A stretch of 64,000 nt of DNA from positions 124,001 to 188,000 of the forward strand of contig NZ_RWIT01000005.1 in NCBI RefSeq assembly GCF_003944715.1, given 5' to 3'. Shown here one piece after another: positions 15,577-24,648 of the stretch. The stretch is from Hymenobacter rigui (lineage in GTDB: Bacteria > Bacteroidota > Bacteroidia > Cytophagales > Hymenobacteraceae). The notes below the pieces were generated by a model. It was given only the letters and a program-made list of their open reading frames with translations, had not been told where the DNA came from and did no database searches. Each line of letters starts with the position of its first letter. Positions within the stretch are counted from its first letter, which is position 1. The translations under genes and the position numbers were made by a program.

Positions 15577-16905
15577 ATGCTCGACCGGATTCAAGCCTTC
15601 ATTCAGGAACATGCCCTCTTCTCCCCTACCGACACATTGCTGGTAGCCGTCAGCGGCGGCCTCGACTCGGTGGTGCTGGCCGAGGTACTGCACCGGCTGG
15701 GTGTGAAGTTCGGGGTGGCACACTGCCACTTCGGGCTGCGGGGCGAGGAGGCCGACGCCGACGAGCAGTTTGTACGCAAACTGGCTGATAAGTACGAGGC
15801 CCCCTACTTCGTGGAGTTTTTCCAGACCAAGAAGTTTGCCGAGCAGGAAGGCATTTCGACGCAGATGGCCGCCCGGGCTTTGCGCTACGAGTGGTTTGAG
15901 CGCATCCGGGCGCAGCAGGGCTACGCCGCTGTAGCCACCGCCCACCACCAGCGCGACACGGCCGAAACCATGCTGCTGAACCTAGTGCACGGCACCGGCC
16001 TGGCGGGTTTGCACGGCATCCGGCCCAAAACCGGCCATCTGGTGCGCCCGTTGCTGGCCGTGAGCAAGCCCGACCTGTACGACTACGTGGTGGAAAACCG
16101 CCTGATCTGGCGCGAGGATGCCAGCAACGACTCGCCGGTGTACCAGCGCAACCGCCTGCGCCTGGAGGTGCTGCCCGTGCTGCGCGACATCAACCCTAGC
16201 CTGGACCACACCATGAGCGTAACGGCGGAGCGCGTGGGCGCGGCCGAGGAAATCGTGCGCCGCTATGTGGAGGAAACTGCTGCCCAGGCCCAGCGCCAGG
16301 AAGCCGAAGTAACTTACCTCGACATCCGGACGCTGCAGAAAACCGCCGCCACAGCCCTGGTGCTGCATGAGCTACTGCGGCCTTTCGGCTTCAGCTACCT
16401 CGTGACCAAGGACATTGTGCAGAGCTTCACAGCCGAGCCGGGCCGCCGCTTCGAGTCGCCGACGCACCAGCTGGTGAAGGATCGGGAGCAGCTGGTGATT
16501 ACCCCGCGCAAGCTCCAGCACTTCGGCACCCACCAGCTGCAGGCCGGGCAGGAAGCCCTGAAAATCGACGGTCTACACCTGCGCACCGAGCTGACGGAAG
16601 TAACCGAAGGCTACGACGTGCCCAAAGGCAAAGCTTTGGCCGCTCTGGATGCCGACGTGCTCAAATTTCCGCTCACGGTGCGCCCCTGGCAGGAAGGCGA
16701 CTGGTTTATGCCCATCGGCATGAAGGGCAAGAAGAAGCTCTCCGATTTCCTCATCGACCAGAAAGTACCCCTCAACCTTAAGGACAACGTGTGGGTGCTG
16801 GTATCCGCCGACGGCAAAATTGCCTGGGTTATCGGCTTCCGCCCCGATGAGCGGTTTAAAGTAACGGAGAATACCGAGCGGGTGCTGGTGGTGAAGCGGA
16901 TGTAG
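15577..16905 (+). CDS. tilS: tRNA(Ile)-lysidine synthase
   Basis: TilS (442 residues) attaches lysine to C34 of the CAU-anticodon isoleucine tRNA so that it reads AUA. The PP-loop SGGLDS sits at residues 26-31 and HCHFGLRGEEAD follows near 51. HHQRDTAET and the C-terminal TilS substrate-binding domain, with DWFMPIGMKGKKKLSDFLID, are intact. It is an essential cytoplasmic enzyme. The start codon lies 6 nt after a heptamer array, so its promoter must lie in or before that array. Confidence 0.95.
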   Translation: MLDRIQAFIQEHALFSPTDTLLVAVSGGLDSVVLAEVLHRLGVKFGVAHCHFGLRGEEADADEQFVRKLADKYEAPYFVEFFQTKKFAEQEGISTQMAARALRYEWFERIRAQQGYAAVATAHHQRDTAETMLLNLVHGTGLAGLHGIRPKTGHLVRPLLAVSKPDLYDYVVENRLIWREDASNDSPVYQRNRLRLEVLPVLRDINPSLDHTMSVTAERVGAAEEIVRRYVEETAAQAQRQEAEVTYLDIRTLQKTAATALVLHELLRPFGFSYLVTKDIVQSFTAEPGRRFESPTHQLVKDREQLVITPRKLQHFGTHQLQAGQEALKIDGLHLRTELTEVTEGYDVPKGKALAALDADVLKFPLTVRPWQEGDWFMPIGMKGKKKLSDFLIDQKVPLNLKDNVWVLVSADGKIAWVIGFRPDERFKVTENTERVLVVKRM

Positions 16906-16946
16906 AAGGTATGCTTTGTATCACGCGGAACGTCGCTAGCATAAAA

Positions 16947-16981
16947 GTCTCACTTCTTGCTTCTCATATCTAACTTCTATA
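16947..16981. repeat. Heptamer array (TTCTNAN type) between tilS and mdh
   Basis: Five 7-bp words with a shared TCT core (GTCTCAC, TTCTTGC, TTCTCAT types) end just before the -7 box of mdh. It would cover the -33 region of that promoter. No inverted partner is seen. Confidence 0.75.
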
Positions 16982-16984
16982 AAG

Positions 16985-16992
16985 TAGCTTTA
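16985..16992 (+). promoter_or_regulatory. Probable -7 box for mdh
   Basis: TAGCTTTA resembles TAnnTTTG and lies 37 nt before the mdh ATG, directly after the heptamer array. Confidence 0.4.
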
Positions 16993-17029
16993 CGCGCATC
17001 CCATAGTTCACACCCAATTCCATCCACTG

Positions 17030-17971
17030 ATGAAAGTTACCGTAGTTGGAGCCGGCAACGTAGGCGCAACCTGCGCCGATGTACTGGCCACCCGCGAAAT
17101 TGCCAACGAAATCGTCCTCGTTGACATCAAGGAAGGCATTGCCGAAGGCAAAGCCCTGGATATCTGGCAGAAAGCCCCCATCATCGGCTACGACTCCCGC
17201 ACCGTGGGCGTAACCAACGACTACAGCCGCACCGCTGATTCGGACGTGGTGGTGATTACCTCGGGCCTGCCCCGCAAGCCCGGCATGAGCCGCGACGACC
17301 TGATTGCCACCAACGCCGGCATCGTGAAGTCGGTAACCGAGCAGGTGGTGAAATACTCGCCCAACGCCATCATCATCGTGGTGTCGAACCCGCTCGACGT
17401 GATGACCTACCAGGCGCACCTCACCTCGGGCCTGCCCCGCGAGAAGGTGTTTGGCATGGCCGGCATCCTGGACACGGCCCGCTACCGCGCCTTCCTGGCC
17501 GAGGCCCTCAACGTGAGCCCCAAAGACATTCAGGCCGTACTGATGGGTGGCCACGGCGACACCATGGTACCCCTGCCCCGCTACACCACCGTAGGCGGCA
17601 TTCCCGTGACCGAGCTGATTGGCAAAGCAGAATTAGACGCCATTGTGCAGCGCACCGCCGTTGGTGGCGGTGAGCTGGTGAAGCTGATGGGTACTTCGGC
17701 CTGGTATGCCCCCGGTGCCGCCGCTGCCCAGATGGTAGAAGCCATTGTGCGCGACCAGCGCCGCGTGTTCCCCGTGTGCATTGAGTTGCAGGGTGAGTAC
17801 GGCATCAACGGCGTGTACCTGGGTGCTCCGGTTATCCTGGGCAAAAACGGTATCGAAAAGGTAATCGAGCTGCAACTCAACGACGAGGAAAAGGCGCTGC
17901 TGGAAACCTCGCGCGGCCACGTGAAAGAAGTAATGGATGCACTGGACAATATGAGCAAGGCTTCGGCCTAG
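17030..17971 (+). CDS. mdh: Malate dehydrogenase (LDH-like type)
   Basis: The 313-residue enzyme interconverts malate and oxaloacetate in the TCA cycle with NAD. GAGNVGATCA (residues 7-16) binds NAD. PRKPGMSRDDL near residue 81 carries the two substrate arginines that distinguish malate from lactate dehydrogenases, GILDTARYR supplies Asp and Arg, and GGHGDTMVPL the catalytic His. Malate is also the acceptor used by BshA, encoded about 10 kb away. A strong terminator follows 22 bases after the stop. Confidence 0.95.
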   Translation: MKVTVVGAGNVGATCADVLATREIANEIVLVDIKEGIAEGKALDIWQKAPIIGYDSRTVGVTNDYSRTADSDVVVITSGLPRKPGMSRDDLIATNAGIVKSVTEQVVKYSPNAIIIVVSNPLDVMTYQAHLTSGLPREKVFGMAGILDTARYRAFLAEALNVSPKDIQAVLMGGHGDTMVPLPRYTTVGGIPVTELIGKAELDAIVQRTAVGGGELVKLMGTSAWYAPGAAAAQMVEAIVRDQRRVFPVCIELQGEYGINGVYLGAPVILGKNGIEKVIELQLNDEEKALLETSRGHVKEVMDALDNMSKASA

Positions 17972-17992
17972 TTCTGCTCTATCACCATCAGC

Positions 17993-18030
17993 AAAAAAGC
18001 GGCTGTTCCTTATGGAGCAGCCGCTTTTTT
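17993..18030. terminator. Rho-independent terminator after mdh
   Basis: A 17-base stem (AAAAAAGCGGCTG with CAGCCGCTTTTTT, one mismatch in the upper part) has a TTAT loop and a run of six T. It is active on the plus strand and symmetric enough to act on both. Confidence 0.9.
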
Positions 18031-18033
18031 GCG

Positions 18034-18061
18034 TTTGCAGGAAGCTGAAATTCGTATGTTG
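18034..18061 (+). promoter_or_regulatory. Possible -33/-7 promoter for macro-alkD operon
   Basis: TTTG at 18034-18037 is followed after 17 bases by TATGTTG at 18055-18061, close to the Bacteroidota pattern TTG-N17-19-TAnnTTTG. It lies just after the mdh terminator and 17 nt before the ATG at 18079. Confidence 0.4.
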
Positions 18062-18078
18062 CCGGGGTAAACCCATCT

Positions 18079-18711
18079 ATGCACTTCTACTTCACTGACA
18101 CTAACCCCGAAATTACCGACGCCTGGCACCATGTTTTCGCCGATGTACCTCAGGTCACAATTCGCCACGGCTCCATTTTCGACGTGCCCGCCGATGCGCT
18201 GGTAAGCCCCGCTAACAGTTTCGGCTACATGAACGGCGGCATTGATTTTGCCATTTCCAAAACCCTGGGCTGGCATCTGGAGAAGGACCTTCAGCAGGTT
18301 ATCCGCCAGAAATATTACGGGGAACTACTGGTGGGTCAGGCCGAAATTCTGCCTACCGGCCACGCGCAGTTCCCGTACCTGATTGCGGCGCCCACCATGC
18401 GCACGCCCATGACCATTACGCGCGGGCCGAATGTATACCACAGCATGCGGGCCATCTTGCTTCTGCTGCAACACGCCTGCCTGCCCGATGGCCGACCGGT
18501 GAAAGAAGTGGTGCAGACAGTAGCCGTACCGGGCTTAGGTACCGGCGTTGGGCAGGTAAGGCCGCTGGTGTGTGCCCGCCAGATGCGCATTGCCTGGGAA
18601 GATGTAATGCAGCAGAAACACGCTACTATAGCCGACTGGGAGGAAATGTGCGGCAACTACGCTTACTTCTACACCCACAACGAGTCCGATATCAAGTACG
18701 ATATTCCGTAG
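18079..18711 (+). CDS. Macro-domain (ADP-ribose binding/hydrolase) protein
   Basis: The 210-residue protein is a macro domain. The strand ADALVSPANSFGYMNGGID (about residues 36-54) is the ADP-ribose-binding loop with the conserved Asn, and AVPGLGTGVGQV near 152 is the phosphate-binding loop. Such domains bind ADP-ribose or remove it from proteins or nucleic acids. It lies 7 bases upstream of an alkD-type DNA glycosylase gene in the same orientation, which hints at a joint role in DNA damage, but this is inference. Confidence 0.88.
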   Translation: MHFYFTDTNPEITDAWHHVFADVPQVTIRHGSIFDVPADALVSPANSFGYMNGGIDFAISKTLGWHLEKDLQQVIRQKYYGELLVGQAEILPTGHAQFPYLIAAPTMRTPMTITRGPNVYHSMRAILLLLQHACLPDGRPVKEVVQTVAVPGLGTGVGQVRPLVCARQMRIAWEDVMQQKHATIADWEEMCGNYAYFYTHNESDIKYDIP

Positions 18712-18718
18712 CCCGCAC

Positions 18719-19420
18719 ATGCTCACTGCCCGGCACCTTCTCACCCGCCTCCACGCTCTGGCCGACCCTATCCGGGCGGTGGGAGTAGCCCGTTTTTTCA
18801 AAACCGGCCCCGGCGAGTATGGCGCGGGAGACAAGTTTCTGGGATTGACGATGCCGCAGCAGCGGGCATTGGCCCGGGAGTTTCGGGAACTACCGCTGCC
18901 CGAGGCAGAGCACCTGCTGGGCAGCCCCTGGCACGAGAGCCGCGCCGTAGCACTGGTTATCTGGACGCTGCAATTCGCTAAAGCAGGCCCGGCCGGGCGG
19001 CAGGCCATTTATGAGCGGTACCTGAACAACCGCCGCTTCGTGAACAACTGGGATTTAGTGGATATTTCCTGCCCTACCATCGTGGGTGGCTATTTGCAGG
19101 ATAAAAACCGGGAGCCGCTGTACAAACTAGCGGCCGAAAACCACCTCTGGAGCCAACGGATAAGTATCGTTTCCACGCTGGCATTTATCCGCAAAGGGCA
19201 GTTTCAGGATACGTTTGCTATTGCCGAATTGCTGCTCACCCACCGCCACGACCTGATTCAGAAAGCCGTGGGCTGGATGCTGCGCGAAGTAGGCAAGCGG
19301 AACGAAGCGGCTCTGGAAGAATTCCTGACTGACCATCACGGCCAGCTACCGCGCACCACACTCCGCTATGCCACTGAGAGGCTGCCCACCGAGCGGCGCG
19401 CCTGGCACATGCGCAAATAA
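18719..19420 (+). CDS. DNA alkylation repair protein, AlkD-like glycosylase
   Basis: The 233-residue protein is built of HEAT-like helices typical of AlkD. The segment NNWDLVDISCPTIVGGYL (about residues 104-121) carries the Asp used to excise 3- and 7-alkylated purines; the later tract QRISIVSTLAFIRKGQF and VGWMLREVGKRN match the DNA-contacting repeats. It acts on damaged DNA in the cytoplasm. It follows the macro-domain gene after only 7 bases, so the pair is probably one transcript. Confidence 0.92.
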   Translation: MLTARHLLTRLHALADPIRAVGVARFFKTGPGEYGAGDKFLGLTMPQQRALAREFRELPLPEAEHLLGSPWHESRAVALVIWTLQFAKAGPAGRQAIYERYLNNRRFVNNWDLVDISCPTIVGGYLQDKNREPLYKLAAENHLWSQRISIVSTLAFIRKGQFQDTFAIAELLLTHRHDLIQKAVGWMLREVGKRNEAALEEFLTDHHGQLPRTTLRYATERLPTERRAWHMRK

Positions 19421-19427
19421 AATCCAG

Positions 19428-20333
19428 CTAAGCAAGACGGCGCAAATCGGCTTTGCCCAACTGCCATAGGCCAAATCCCAGCAAACCAGCCAACCCTAGC
19501 AACCCTATTGTGACTAAGTTACCCTGACCACTGCGTAACCACCAGAAATACACGCGCCGCTTCAGCAATACACGTCTATGAAAGCCAAAGTGCTCGGCCT
19601 GGTCATATACAGGCAAAGCAGATTCCACATTGCTGGTTATAGCATAGGCGTTACCCAGATCGAACAATAATTCCGCCATAATGGGGTCAGGCGAATGCAC
19701 AAAGCTCAGGCGTTCTGACAACTGATAGTAAAGCGCATATTGAACGGAATCGAGCAATCTGCCACCACGCATATTCGACACTGGAGCCAATCCCTGGCCG
19801 AAATCCACTCCCAACAGATATTCAGCGTTGATGGCTTCTGTCCCGCGCAACTTGGCCCGCAAAATATTGATATGTAACCACTCCGTGCCTTTATGAGATT
19901 GGGGATTGAGCTGAACCGACCTTCGTATCCACTTCAGTGCCAACTTATTTAATCCCAATAGCTCATACACAGTACCCAGGTTAGCTGCCGTTTCATACTG
20001 GTTGGGCTGCCAGATATCCAGTTGTTCAAATACCTTACGCGCTTCAGCGTAGCGTCCCAAGTAGACCAGCACCAAGCCATAGCCAGCATAATCTGCTAAT
20101 CGGTGATGGGCATTCCATCGGCTGTTGAGTTGCTGAAGATACTGGCGGTTAATAGGGGCCTCTGCAGCTAAATCCCGACCCACAGGGGGTTTAGGCACAC
20201 TATAATTCACATCATCTGAGCTTTGCCATGACCCGTCCAGTTTGGTCGCTGCATGGTTGTTGAGGCACGCAGCCACTGGGTTAGCAAATAATAATAGAAC
20301 CAGCGTTGCCACCTGGTTTACAAGCCGCCTCAT
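19428..20333 (-). CDS. TPR-containing lipoprotein-like protein
   Basis: The product (301 residues) begins with a signal peptide with a lipobox-like VAAC. Tetratricopeptide-like helices follow (YGLVLVYLGRYAEARKVFEQL, AANLGTVYELLGLNKLALKWI). A hydrophobic segment near the C-terminus (LVTIGLLGLAGLLGFGLWQL) could be a membrane anchor. A GTG two codons upstream is an alternative start; I prefer the ATG. Composition is AT-richer than neighbours. Role unknown, probably envelope-associated protein-protein interaction. It converges on alkD with a 7-base gap. Confidence 0.65.
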   Translation of the reverse strand: MRRLVNQVATLVLLLFANPVAACLNNHAATKLDGSWQSSDDVNYSVPKPPVGRDLAAEAPINRQYLQQLNSRWNAHHRLADYAGYGLVLVYLGRYAEARKVFEQLDIWQPNQYETAANLGTVYELLGLNKLALKWIRRSVQLNPQSHKGTEWLHINILRAKLRGTEAINAEYLLGVDFGQGLAPVSNMRGGRLLDSVQYALYYQLSERLSFVHSPDPIMAELLFDLGNAYAITSNVESALPVYDQAEHFGFHRRVLLKRRVYFWWLRSGQGNLVTIGLLGLAGLLGFGLWQLGKADLRRLA

Positions 20334-20374
20334 TGGCACTTAATGTGATAGGCTAATTGATATGGCTCCTACCA

Positions 20375-21277
20375 CTATTTCTGACTAGCTCGGAACAGCT
20401 TCTGCTTTTCCTCCTTGCTCAGACTCTCGTAGCCGGAGTGGGAAATCTTATCCAGAATCAGGTCGATTTCATCCTGGCCGGGTAGTGTGGGAGCTCCTTT
20501 TTTTACCACGGGAGCAGCCGGCGCGGCACTGGCGCTCCGGTGCGTGACGCGCAGATTGGGTCGGCCCGTCACCAGCCGCACAAAGAAGTCGCCCACGGCC
20601 TGCACGGGGCGGCCCAAGTCGCGGCCGGCCTGCAGCTGCTTCACAAACAGAAACCCGACAAGTGCTCCGCCGATGTGGGCAATGCCACCGCCGGGATTTC
20701 CCTGGTTAATAGCCAGCACCGACAGCAGAATTACTACGGCCGCAATGTACTTAATGCGTACGGCCCCCAGCAGAAACAGCATGAAGGTATAATCGGGTAG
20801 CAGCGTGGCCGCCGCCATAATAATAGCCGTTACCGCAGCCGAGGCCCCCAGCAACGGCACGCCCGCTGCCGCATACGGGCGCAGGGTAGGAATCAGGTTG
20901 AAAGCCAGCAGAAACAATGTTGCCCCGGCCAGTGCCCCCAGAATGTACAGACTAACCAAGCGCCGGTCGCCCAGGTATTCCCGGATCAGGGCCCCAAACC
21001 AGTAAAGATTCAGCAGGTTAAACAGGATGTGAAACGGACCTTCGTGGGTGAAGGCATACGTTAGCAGCGTCCAGGGGTGGCGCAGCAGGGAAGGCATATC
21101 GGAGGGCAACTCAAACTGCCGCAGCACATTGGGATAATAGGCCACCGTACCCGACAGATGCATGACTGCCTTGGTCAGTACCAGAAACACAAACACCAGC
21201 ACATTAATCAGCAGCAGCTGATTCAGCGCGTTGTCGCGGCGGCTAAAGGCAGTTCGGATATCGTTGACGATGCTCAT
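20375..21277 (-). CDS. Rhomboid-family intramembrane serine protease
   Basis: The 300-residue membrane protein has six or so helices. GASAAV carries the catalytic Ser and AHIGGALVG the catalytic His, the Ser-His dyad of rhomboids; HILFNLLNLYWFG is the conserved helix with the oxyanion His/Asn. A soluble C-terminal tail of about 80 residues follows. Rhomboids cleave membrane proteins within the bilayer. I chose the ATG at 21277 (MSIVNDIRTAF); an in-frame upstream start would add a proline-rich leader. It lies next to a second rhomboid gene. Confidence 0.88.
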   Translation of the reverse strand: MSIVNDIRTAFSRRDNALNQLLLINVLVFVFLVLTKAVMHLSGTVAYYPNVLRQFELPSDMPSLLRHPWTLLTYAFTHEGPFHILFNLLNLYWFGALIREYLGDRRLVSLYILGALAGATLFLLAFNLIPTLRPYAAAGVPLLGASAAVTAIIMAAATLLPDYTFMLFLLGAVRIKYIAAVVILLSVLAINQGNPGGGIAHIGGALVGFLFVKQLQAGRDLGRPVQAVGDFFVRLVTGRPNLRVTHRSASAAPAAPVVKKGAPTLPGQDEIDLILDKISHSGYESLSKEEKQKLFRASQK

Positions 21278-21382
21278 GAGTGGTGGGGCGGATGGTGGAA
21301 ATACGGCCGGGCGGGCAGCAGGGTGGCAGGAAATGTCCACAATTTTCGTGCAAGCTGCTCCATACGGCGGCAGCCTGACAGG

Positions 21383-22165
21383 CTAGTACAGCCGGGTGCG
21401 GTTTCGCTGCCAGATCTGCAACACGATAAAGCCTACCAGCATTCCGCCTAGGTGGGCAAAGTGCGCCACATTGTCGCCCGGTACGCGGTACACGCCAAAG
21501 GCAAACTCGTACAGCCCGTACAGAATTACAAAATACTTGGCCTTGATGGGAATCGGCAGCGGAAACACCATCAGCGCCGTGTTCGGGAACAGCATGCCAA
21601 AGGCGAGGATAATGCCGAATAAGGCCCCCGAAGCCCCCACCATCGGGCCGTTCAGGCTCCGTTCATACAAGGCTTCCAACTGCTCCAGATTATCCTGGAT
21701 GACGGCCGCGTTACCGGGATTTTTGTGCAGCTCATACGCCGCCGGCTTAAACGTATCCGCCAGTTCGGGCAGGTTGGTTTCCGCAAAGGCCATCAGGTTC
21801 AAATCGGTTGGCTCATTGCGGAAGGCCCCCAGCTGCTGGCCCATGCGGTGTACCTCGTAAGTGCGCAGCCCATCGTACAGCACCCCGGCCCCTACCCCGC
21901 AAATCAGCCAGAACGTGAGAAACCGCTTGGCGCCCCAACGCTGCTCTAGCAGTGGACCCAGGGAAATCAGGCCAATCATGTTGGAGAAAATGTGGCCCGT
22001 GTTGGCGTGCATAAACATGTACGTCAGAAACTGCCACGGCCAGAACATTGGCGACCCAATGGGATACAGGGCCAGCAGATTGAGGTTGAGTAGTTTTTCG
22101 GCCGCAATAAACACCACCACGTTGGCGATGAGCAGGTTGCGGACCATGGGGGTAAACTGGAACAT
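21383..22165 (-). CDS. Rhomboid-family intramembrane serine protease
   Basis: The 260-residue protein shares the fold of its neighbour. It has HIFSNMIGL in the second helix region, GASGALFGI with the catalytic Ser and AHLGGMLVG with the catalytic His. A loop of about 75 residues between helices, rich in Glu and Leu, is an insertion not seen in the other rhomboid. Two tandem rhomboids downstream of mutL suggest a duplication or separate substrates. The substrate cannot be predicted. Confidence 0.9.
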   Translation of the reverse strand: MFQFTPMVRNLLIANVVVFIAAEKLLNLNLLALYPIGSPMFWPWQFLTYMFMHANTGHIFSNMIGLISLGPLLEQRWGAKRFLTFWLICGVGAGVLYDGLRTYEVHRMGQQLGAFRNEPTDLNLMAFAETNLPELADTFKPAAYELHKNPGNAAVIQDNLEQLEALYERSLNGPMVGASGALFGIILAFGMLFPNTALMVFPLPIPIKAKYFVILYGLYEFAFGVYRVPGDNVAHFAHLGGMLVGFIVLQIWQRNRTRLY

Positions 22166-22260
22166 AGCGAACTAATACAGGCAGAAGTGATTGCAGCAGG
22201 TGAAGCTACACAGATACGCAGTGCGGAGCTGAAGTGCCGGGCTCCGCTGATTGGCTAAGC

Positions 22261-24342
22261 CTACTTCCGGAACAGCTCCTGCAGCTGCCCCAGCTCCAGC
22301 ATCACAATGGTGCGGCGGCCGTCGGGGGTGTAGTTGGGCACGGAGCAGGCGAACAGCCGGTCCACAATGGCCGTCATTTCCCGCTCCGAGAGGCGGGCCC
22401 CGCCGGCGCTGGCGGCTACGCGCCGGGCAAGGGCCCGGGCCATCTGCTCGCGCCGGTCCAGCTTCATGGGGCCGGCTGTGGTCCGGAACTGCTCAATGAG
22501 GCCTTCCAGCAGCTCCTTCTCGTCGCGGGCCGGCACGTCGGCCGGAATGCCTTCCACGGCAATGGTATTCTTGCCGAAATCGGTGAACCGGAAGCCCAGG
22601 GCTTTCAGGGAGTCTTCTACTTCGCGCAGAATGGCGAAATCCTGAGGCGTGAAGGTGATGGTGCGCGGGAACAGCAGGGTTTGCGAGGCGCTTACCTCCC
22701 GCTCCAGACTCTGGGTGTATTGCTCGTACAGAATCCGCTCCCGGGCCGCCACCTGGTCAATCAGCATCATCCCCGATTTCACGGGCACCAGCAGATACTG
22801 CTGGTGAAGCTGCAGCACCTTGTTGCCCGGCCCCGTGCTCGACTCGCGCAGGGGCAGCTCGGGCGAGGCCGGAGCCGCGGCCGCACTGGGCATAACCAGC
22901 GGCGTGGGTGGTGACACGGGCTCGGTTTCGGTTGGCTGCCAGCCAGCCGCCGTGGGCATGGCCGTGAAGCCCGCCTGCAGCGGTAGTGCGCCGGTCAGGG
23001 GGGCATCCTCGGCCGGTAGGTCTTCGTCCGGGGCCAGGGGCGTTATGGTGGGCACGGGCACGCCCACGGCGGTGGCTTCGTGCTCCACGTCGGGCACGCT
23101 CAATTGGCTCAGACTTTTGTAAAACTCCTCCAGCTCGCGCTTGGCCTGCTCGGTGGGGCGGGGCGGCAGCTGCCGCTCGTAGGCATCGGCGGAGGCGGGT
23201 CGGCCGGGGCTTTTGGCCGCCGCCCGGGCCGCCGAGGCCAGCGCATCGGGCTGGTAGCTGTCATCAAACGGGTTCTTCTCCTGCCCTGAGAGCCGCAGAG
23301 GCTGAATAGGCGCGAAGTTCACGTTGCCGTCGAAATCCAGCGACGGGGCCATGTTGTGCAGGCCCAGGCTCTGCTTGGCGGCGGCCCGCACAATGGCGTA
23401 CACCGTCTTCTCGTCCTCGAACTTGATTTCGGTTTTGGTGGGGTGCACGTTGATGTCGATGGACTTGGGGTCGAGGTCCAGGAACAGCACGTAGAATGGG
23501 TGGGTGTCCTTAGGCAGCAGCCCCTCGTAGGCCGTCAGCACCGCGTGGTTGAGGTAGGCCGAGCGGATAAAGCGGTTATTGACAAAGAAAAACTGGTCGC
23601 CCCGGCTTTTCTTAGCCGATTCCGGCTTTCCGATGTAGCCTTTCACCGTCAGGAAGGGCGTCACCTCCTCCACCTGCGCCAGCTGCTCCTTATAGCCGTT
23701 GCCCAGCAACGCCACAATGCGCTGGCTGAGCTTGCCGGCCGGTAGGTTGAACACCTCCAAATCGTTCTGGAACAGCGAGAAGCTGATTTGCGGGTTAGCC
23801 AGCGCCACGTGCTGGAACTCGTCCAGAATGTGGCGCATCTCCACCGCGTTGCTTTTGAGGAAGTTGCGGCGGGCCGGCACGTTGAAAAACAGGTTTTTCA
23901 CGCTGATGCTGGTACCATCGGGGCAGGCTACGGGTTGCTGGCTGGTAATCTGGGAGCCTTCCACCAGCAGCAGGGTGCCCGTGTCCTGGTCGCGCTGCTT
24001 GGTGCGCAGCTCCACCTGGGCCACGGCCGCAATGGAGGCCAGCGCCTCGCCCCGGAACCCCAAGGTACGGATGCGGAACAGGTCGTCGGTAGTGCGGATT
24101 TTACTGGTGGCGTGGCGCTCCAGGCTCATGCGGGCGTCGGTGGGGCTCATGCCCTGGCCGTTGTCCACCACCTGCACCAGCTGCTTGCCGGCATCCTTGA
24201 TGATCAGCTGCACCTGAGTAGCGCCGGCATCCACAGCGTTTTCCAGCAGCTCTTTTACGGCCGAAGCCGGGCGCTGCACCACCTCGCCGGCGGCAATCTG
24301 GTTAGCTAAATATTCGGGCAGAAGTTGGATGATATCGGCCAT
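22261..24342 (-). CDS. mutL: DNA mismatch repair protein MutL
   Basis: The 693-residue protein has an N-terminal GHKL ATPase with IAAGEVVQRPASAVKELLENAVDAGAT (helix and Asn box), DNGQGMS and FRGEALASI. A variable Pro/Ala-rich linker spans about residues 380-500, and a C-terminal dimerisation domain follows. MutL couples MutS recognition to strand removal. No DQHAxxE-type endonuclease metal motif is evident; the corresponding region reads DQVAARERILYE. Whether this homologue nicks DNA is therefore unclear. Confidence 0.95.
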   Translation of the reverse strand: MADIIQLLPEYLANQIAAGEVVQRPASAVKELLENAVDAGATQVQLIIKDAGKQLVQVVDNGQGMSPTDARMSLERHATSKIRTTDDLFRIRTLGFRGEALASIAAVAQVELRTKQRDQDTGTLLLVEGSQITSQQPVACPDGTSISVKNLFFNVPARRNFLKSNAVEMRHILDEFQHVALANPQISFSLFQNDLEVFNLPAGKLSQRIVALLGNGYKEQLAQVEEVTPFLTVKGYIGKPESAKKSRGDQFFFVNNRFIRSAYLNHAVLTAYEGLLPKDTHPFYVLFLDLDPKSIDINVHPTKTEIKFEDEKTVYAIVRAAAKQSLGLHNMAPSLDFDGNVNFAPIQPLRLSGQEKNPFDDSYQPDALASAARAAAKSPGRPASADAYERQLPPRPTEQAKRELEEFYKSLSQLSVPDVEHEATAVGVPVPTITPLAPDEDLPAEDAPLTGALPLQAGFTAMPTAAGWQPTETEPVSPPTPLVMPSAAAAPASPELPLRESSTGPGNKVLQLHQQYLLVPVKSGMMLIDQVAARERILYEQYTQSLEREVSASQTLLFPRTITFTPQDFAILREVEDSLKALGFRFTDFGKNTIAVEGIPADVPARDEKELLEGLIEQFRTTAGPMKLDRREQMARALARRVAASAGGARLSEREMTAIVDRLFACSVPNYTPDGRRTIVMLELGQLQELFRK

Positions 24343-24648
24343 AATGGAGCTGGAATCAAAAGAAAAAAGGCGGGTACCAGGAGTGGGCTTACGGCAGCTA
24401 TCCGCTTGAGTACAACGGGCCTCGGGAATTTATGCGTAAGTTTGCGGCCAACTTTTGTGCGTACCACCGGAGATTAATTCGTTGGTTCCTGCGTTGGGAA
24501 GTGAGGCAGGCAGGGATTCAAAGGCCAACTACAGCGGCCCCTACCCCGGCCGGCAGCACTACCCGGCACCCTTTTTGGAGGGGCAAAAGTAGGGCTTTTC
24601 GGCTCGTCTACCAGTTCTCTTACCCTTCAGCACGAACCACCGGAGCCG
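24343..24648. other. Intergenic gap between mutL and the GH3 fusion gene
   Basis: This 306-base divergent gap should hold promoters for both genes. I see no perfect TAnnTTTG box, long palindrome or heptamer array in it. An open frame across it (24432-24875) overlaps the real gene in another frame and has no family features. Confidence 0.5.
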
